From Lysinibacillus macroides (GTDB lineage: Bacteria; Bacillota; Bacilli; Bacillales_A; Planococcaceae), in the NCBI RefSeq assembly GCF_001281525.1, contig NZ_LGCI01000011.1, positions 151,392-215,391 on the forward strand: a DNA stretch of 64,000 bases, read 5' to 3'. The notes under the pieces are model-generated. The model had not been told where the DNA came from and did not search any database. It was given only the letters and a program-made list of their open reading frames with translations. This document shows positions 62,399-64,000 of the stretch, piece after piece. How positions within the stretch are numbered: position 1 is the stretch's first letter; each line of letters begins with the position of its first letter. The translations under genes were made by a program, and so were the position numbers.

Positions 62399-63019
62399 TT
62401 ATGCGTTACGCATGATAATTGTCTCCATTGTATTTGCTACATTTTGACAATAGTCAGCGATATCTTCAAGTTGTTCATATATATCTTTAAATTTAATGAT
62501 ACGAATTGGATCTTTTTCATTTAAAAACAGTTGTTTAATGGATGAACGTTGGACTTCGTCACATTCACGTTCATAGTCTTTAATAAGAATTGCATGTGGA
62601 CGCATGCCAATTAGATTCTTTTTCTTTAACTCCTCTGTTGCCTTCACGATCTCATCAGCACTTTTAGAAATATAGCCTAAGAAAATACGCATAGATTCGT
62701 CAATCTCTGTCAGTGAAAACATTTCAAAGTGTGCGATACAGTGCTCTGTACCATCCAATACATCATCCATACGAATGGCAAACTCTAAAATATCCTCTCG
62801 TTCAATAGGTGTCATAAAGGATTTGTTGAGCATGACAATCAATTCATGAATAAGCTTATCGCCAGCAGTTTCGTAGTTTTTCATCGTAATGCTAATCTCT
62901 TTTAGGTCAGCTACACTGTTAATACGAAAATCATTTGCGTAATGGACAGCCTCTCTCATATTTTCAGCAATTTTATGCAGAGATATAAAGAAAGGGTCCT
63001 GTTTTTTTGAGTTAAGCAT
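62399..63019 (-). CDS. DUF47/PhoU-like accessory protein of Pit
   Basis: 206 residues, AGGAGG before the ATG. All-helical PhoU-related bundle: FFISLHKIAENMREAVHYANDF, NYETAGDKLIHELIVMLNKSFMTPIEREDILEFAIRMDDVLD, IKFKDIYEQLEDIADYCQNVANTMETIIM. The E-x-x-D patterns bind metal in PhoU-like folds. DUF47 proteins are encoded beside Pit and are thought to regulate its transport. First gene of the pair. Confidence 0.92.
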   Translation of the reverse strand: MLNSKKQDPFFISLHKIAENMREAVHYANDFRINSVADLKEISITMKNYETAGDKLIHELIVMLNKSFMTPIEREDILEFAIRMDDVLDGTEHCIAHFEMFSLTEIDESMRIFLGYISKSADEIVKATEELKKKNLIGMRPHAILIKDYERECDEVQRSSIKQLFLNEKDPIRIIKFKDIYEQLEDIADYCQNVANTMETIIMRNA

Positions 63020-63313
63020 GTAAATCGAATCCTCCTGGATATAAAAATTAATCAGCTTCTAAACTTTACTATCATAACAAAATCTTTAGGATTTCTACAT
63101 AAAAACTTTATATTTGACATGAAAATTTACATTCTTGTAATATAAGCTGTTCACAAAATAACAGTAATTATAGGTATTGTATGTAGAATTGAAGAGATAA
63201 TGTAAATCCGTATGTTTTCTTATTCTTAAGAATATCTTCATTTTTATCCTTCCTTTTTATTAAGAATTATTTTCTACAATGGAAAATAAGTAAGAAAGGG
63301 GCGTTTATAAAGA
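63020..63313. other. Divergent intergenic region
   Basis: AT-rich region between the DUF47-pit operon and the ABC ATPase. TTGACA-N6-TTTACA near 63115-63132 loosely resembles tandem PhoP half-sites, but the spacing is not canonical. No RNA gene recognised. Confidence 0.35.
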
Positions 63314-64000
63314 ATGATTCAGGTTGAAAACTTACAACATACATTTTTAATTGGAAAAAGAGGGAAGGAAAAACAAGTTCCTGTATTAAAAGGTGTAAAC
63401 TTTGAGGTTCATAAAGGGGAAATTGTCGCCATTGTTGGTAAAAGTGGCTCTGGTAAATCCACCTTATTACAAATTTTAGCTGGTTTTATGAAAGCAGAAA
63501 AGGGCTCTATTTTAGTGAATGGTAAGGAAACCGCTAATCTCAATGAAACAGAAAGTGCTGCGTTTCGTTTGCGCCAATTCGGTTTTATATTTCAAAACTT
63601 TCAGTTGATGCCGGGTTTGTCGGCTTTTGAAAATATTGAGCTTCCGCTAAAGCTACAAGGTTTACGCAAGGCTATACGACAAGAAAAAGTAAAAAAGTTA
63701 ATGGACAAGGTTGGCTTAACAGAGGTTGCAGATCATTATCCAAATGAGCTATCAGGTGGTCAGCAGCAACGCGTAAGTATTGCGCGTGCCCTAATTACCA
63801 ATCCGCCGATATTGCTGGCAGATGAGCCAACAGGAAGTTTGGATTCTGAAACAGAGCAAGATATTTTGCTACTGATTCAAAGTTTAAATCGAGAATTGGG
63901 GCTAACCTTTGTGATGATTACCCATGATGAAGAGGTTGCGACAATAGCACATAGACGCTTCCGTATGTATGATGGGGAACTTGTAAAGGAGGAGGCTTAA
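63314..64000 (+). CDS. ABC transporter ATP-binding protein, MacB/LolD type
   Basis: 228 residues, complete to the last base of the window. Walker [15 protein letters not shown] near residue 43, Q-loop [24 protein letters not shown], signature [16 protein letters not shown], Walker [16 protein letters not shown], switch His MITHDEEVA. The [16 protein letters not shown] phrase is that of MacB/LolD/BceA-type ATPases, which work with FtsX-domain permeases in mechanotransmission or peptide resistance. The permease is presumably just beyond the window. Confidence 0.92.
   Translation: MIQVENLQHTFLIGKRGKEKQVPVLKGVNFEVHKGEIVAIVGKSGSGKSTLLQILAGFMKAEKGSILVNGKETANLNETESAAFRLRQFGFIFQNFQLMPGLSAFENIELPLKLQGLRKAIRQEKVKKLMDKVGLTEVADHYPNELSGGQQQRVSIARALITNPPILLADEPTGSLDSETEQDILLLIQSLNRELGLTFVMITHDEEVATIAHRRFRMYDGELVKEEA

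Noticed and set aside
63115..63132. PhoP box upstream of the DUF47-pit operon
   Set aside because: Only two loose half-sites with non-canonical spacing; not enough to call.

Overview
This is a low-GC, gene-dense Gram-positive chromosome segment. Strong GGAGG-type ribosome sites, many TTG/GTG starts, an exosporium-type protein (BclB-like domain), a leucine T-box leader, a CwlO-like hydrolase and an S-layer-homology surface protein all point to a spore-forming member of the Bacillales. The overall flavour is Lysinibacillus or a close relative; that genus assignment is inference. I saw no rRNA, tRNA, CRISPR array, prophage or intact insertion sequence.

Layout. 1-5100: the end of a siderophore-import operon (ATPase plus esterase), a BCCT osmolyte transporter, a racemase-like protein, a lipoprotein and a DinB/YfiT protein. 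5159-9543: a probable spore-surface locus (BclB-domain protein, coiled-coil proteins, a Cys-rich protein with a SPOCS-like start). 9642-11519: a short C-minus ribosomal protein L33 gene under a Zur box, then a type III polyketide synthase/methyltransferase pair. 11734-14105: an XRE regulator with three identical-type operators, a frameshifted membrane partner and an ABC exporter. 14300-18873: a HAD phosphatase, leuA with its T-box, and a chemoreceptor. 19183-22560: a DUF1648 protein, an ECF sigma/anti-sigma pair, and two decayed genes.

22564-29994: a double GNAT protein, divergent nsrR/hmp (nitric oxide defence), and a nine-gene persulfide/sulfur island. The island holds a CstR-type repressor, rhodaneses, TusA-type carriers, a DsrE protein, a persulfide-dioxygenase-like fusion and a TauE-type exporter. 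Three copies of the inverted repeat TACC-N6-GGTA tie it together. 30130-35687: a UbiB-like kinase, a cell-wall hydrolase with a WalR-type box, an AI-2E-family permease, a HEAT-like protein and a small secreted peptide.

35703-40290: a 1135-residue SLH surface protein flanked on both sides by diverged copies of one non-coding block of about 480-500 bp. Each block carries a 37-codon micro-ORF interrupted by one in-frame TGA. 40289-49113: ABC exporter, M29 aminopeptidase, phosphatases, MATE pump, RlmA-like methyltransferase, PlsC and a YebC-family protein. 49309-53086: two chemoreceptors. 53218-64000: DUF218 protein, M3 peptidase, a second AI-2E-family permease behind a structured leader, Nudix hydrolase, MhqD-like esterase, MMPL transporter, the Pit/DUF47 phosphate pair and a final ABC ATPase.

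The best-supported new points are the Zur-L33 unit, the CstR operator set, the XRE operator-promoter overlap with a frameshifted partner, and the duplicated blocks around the SLH gene.
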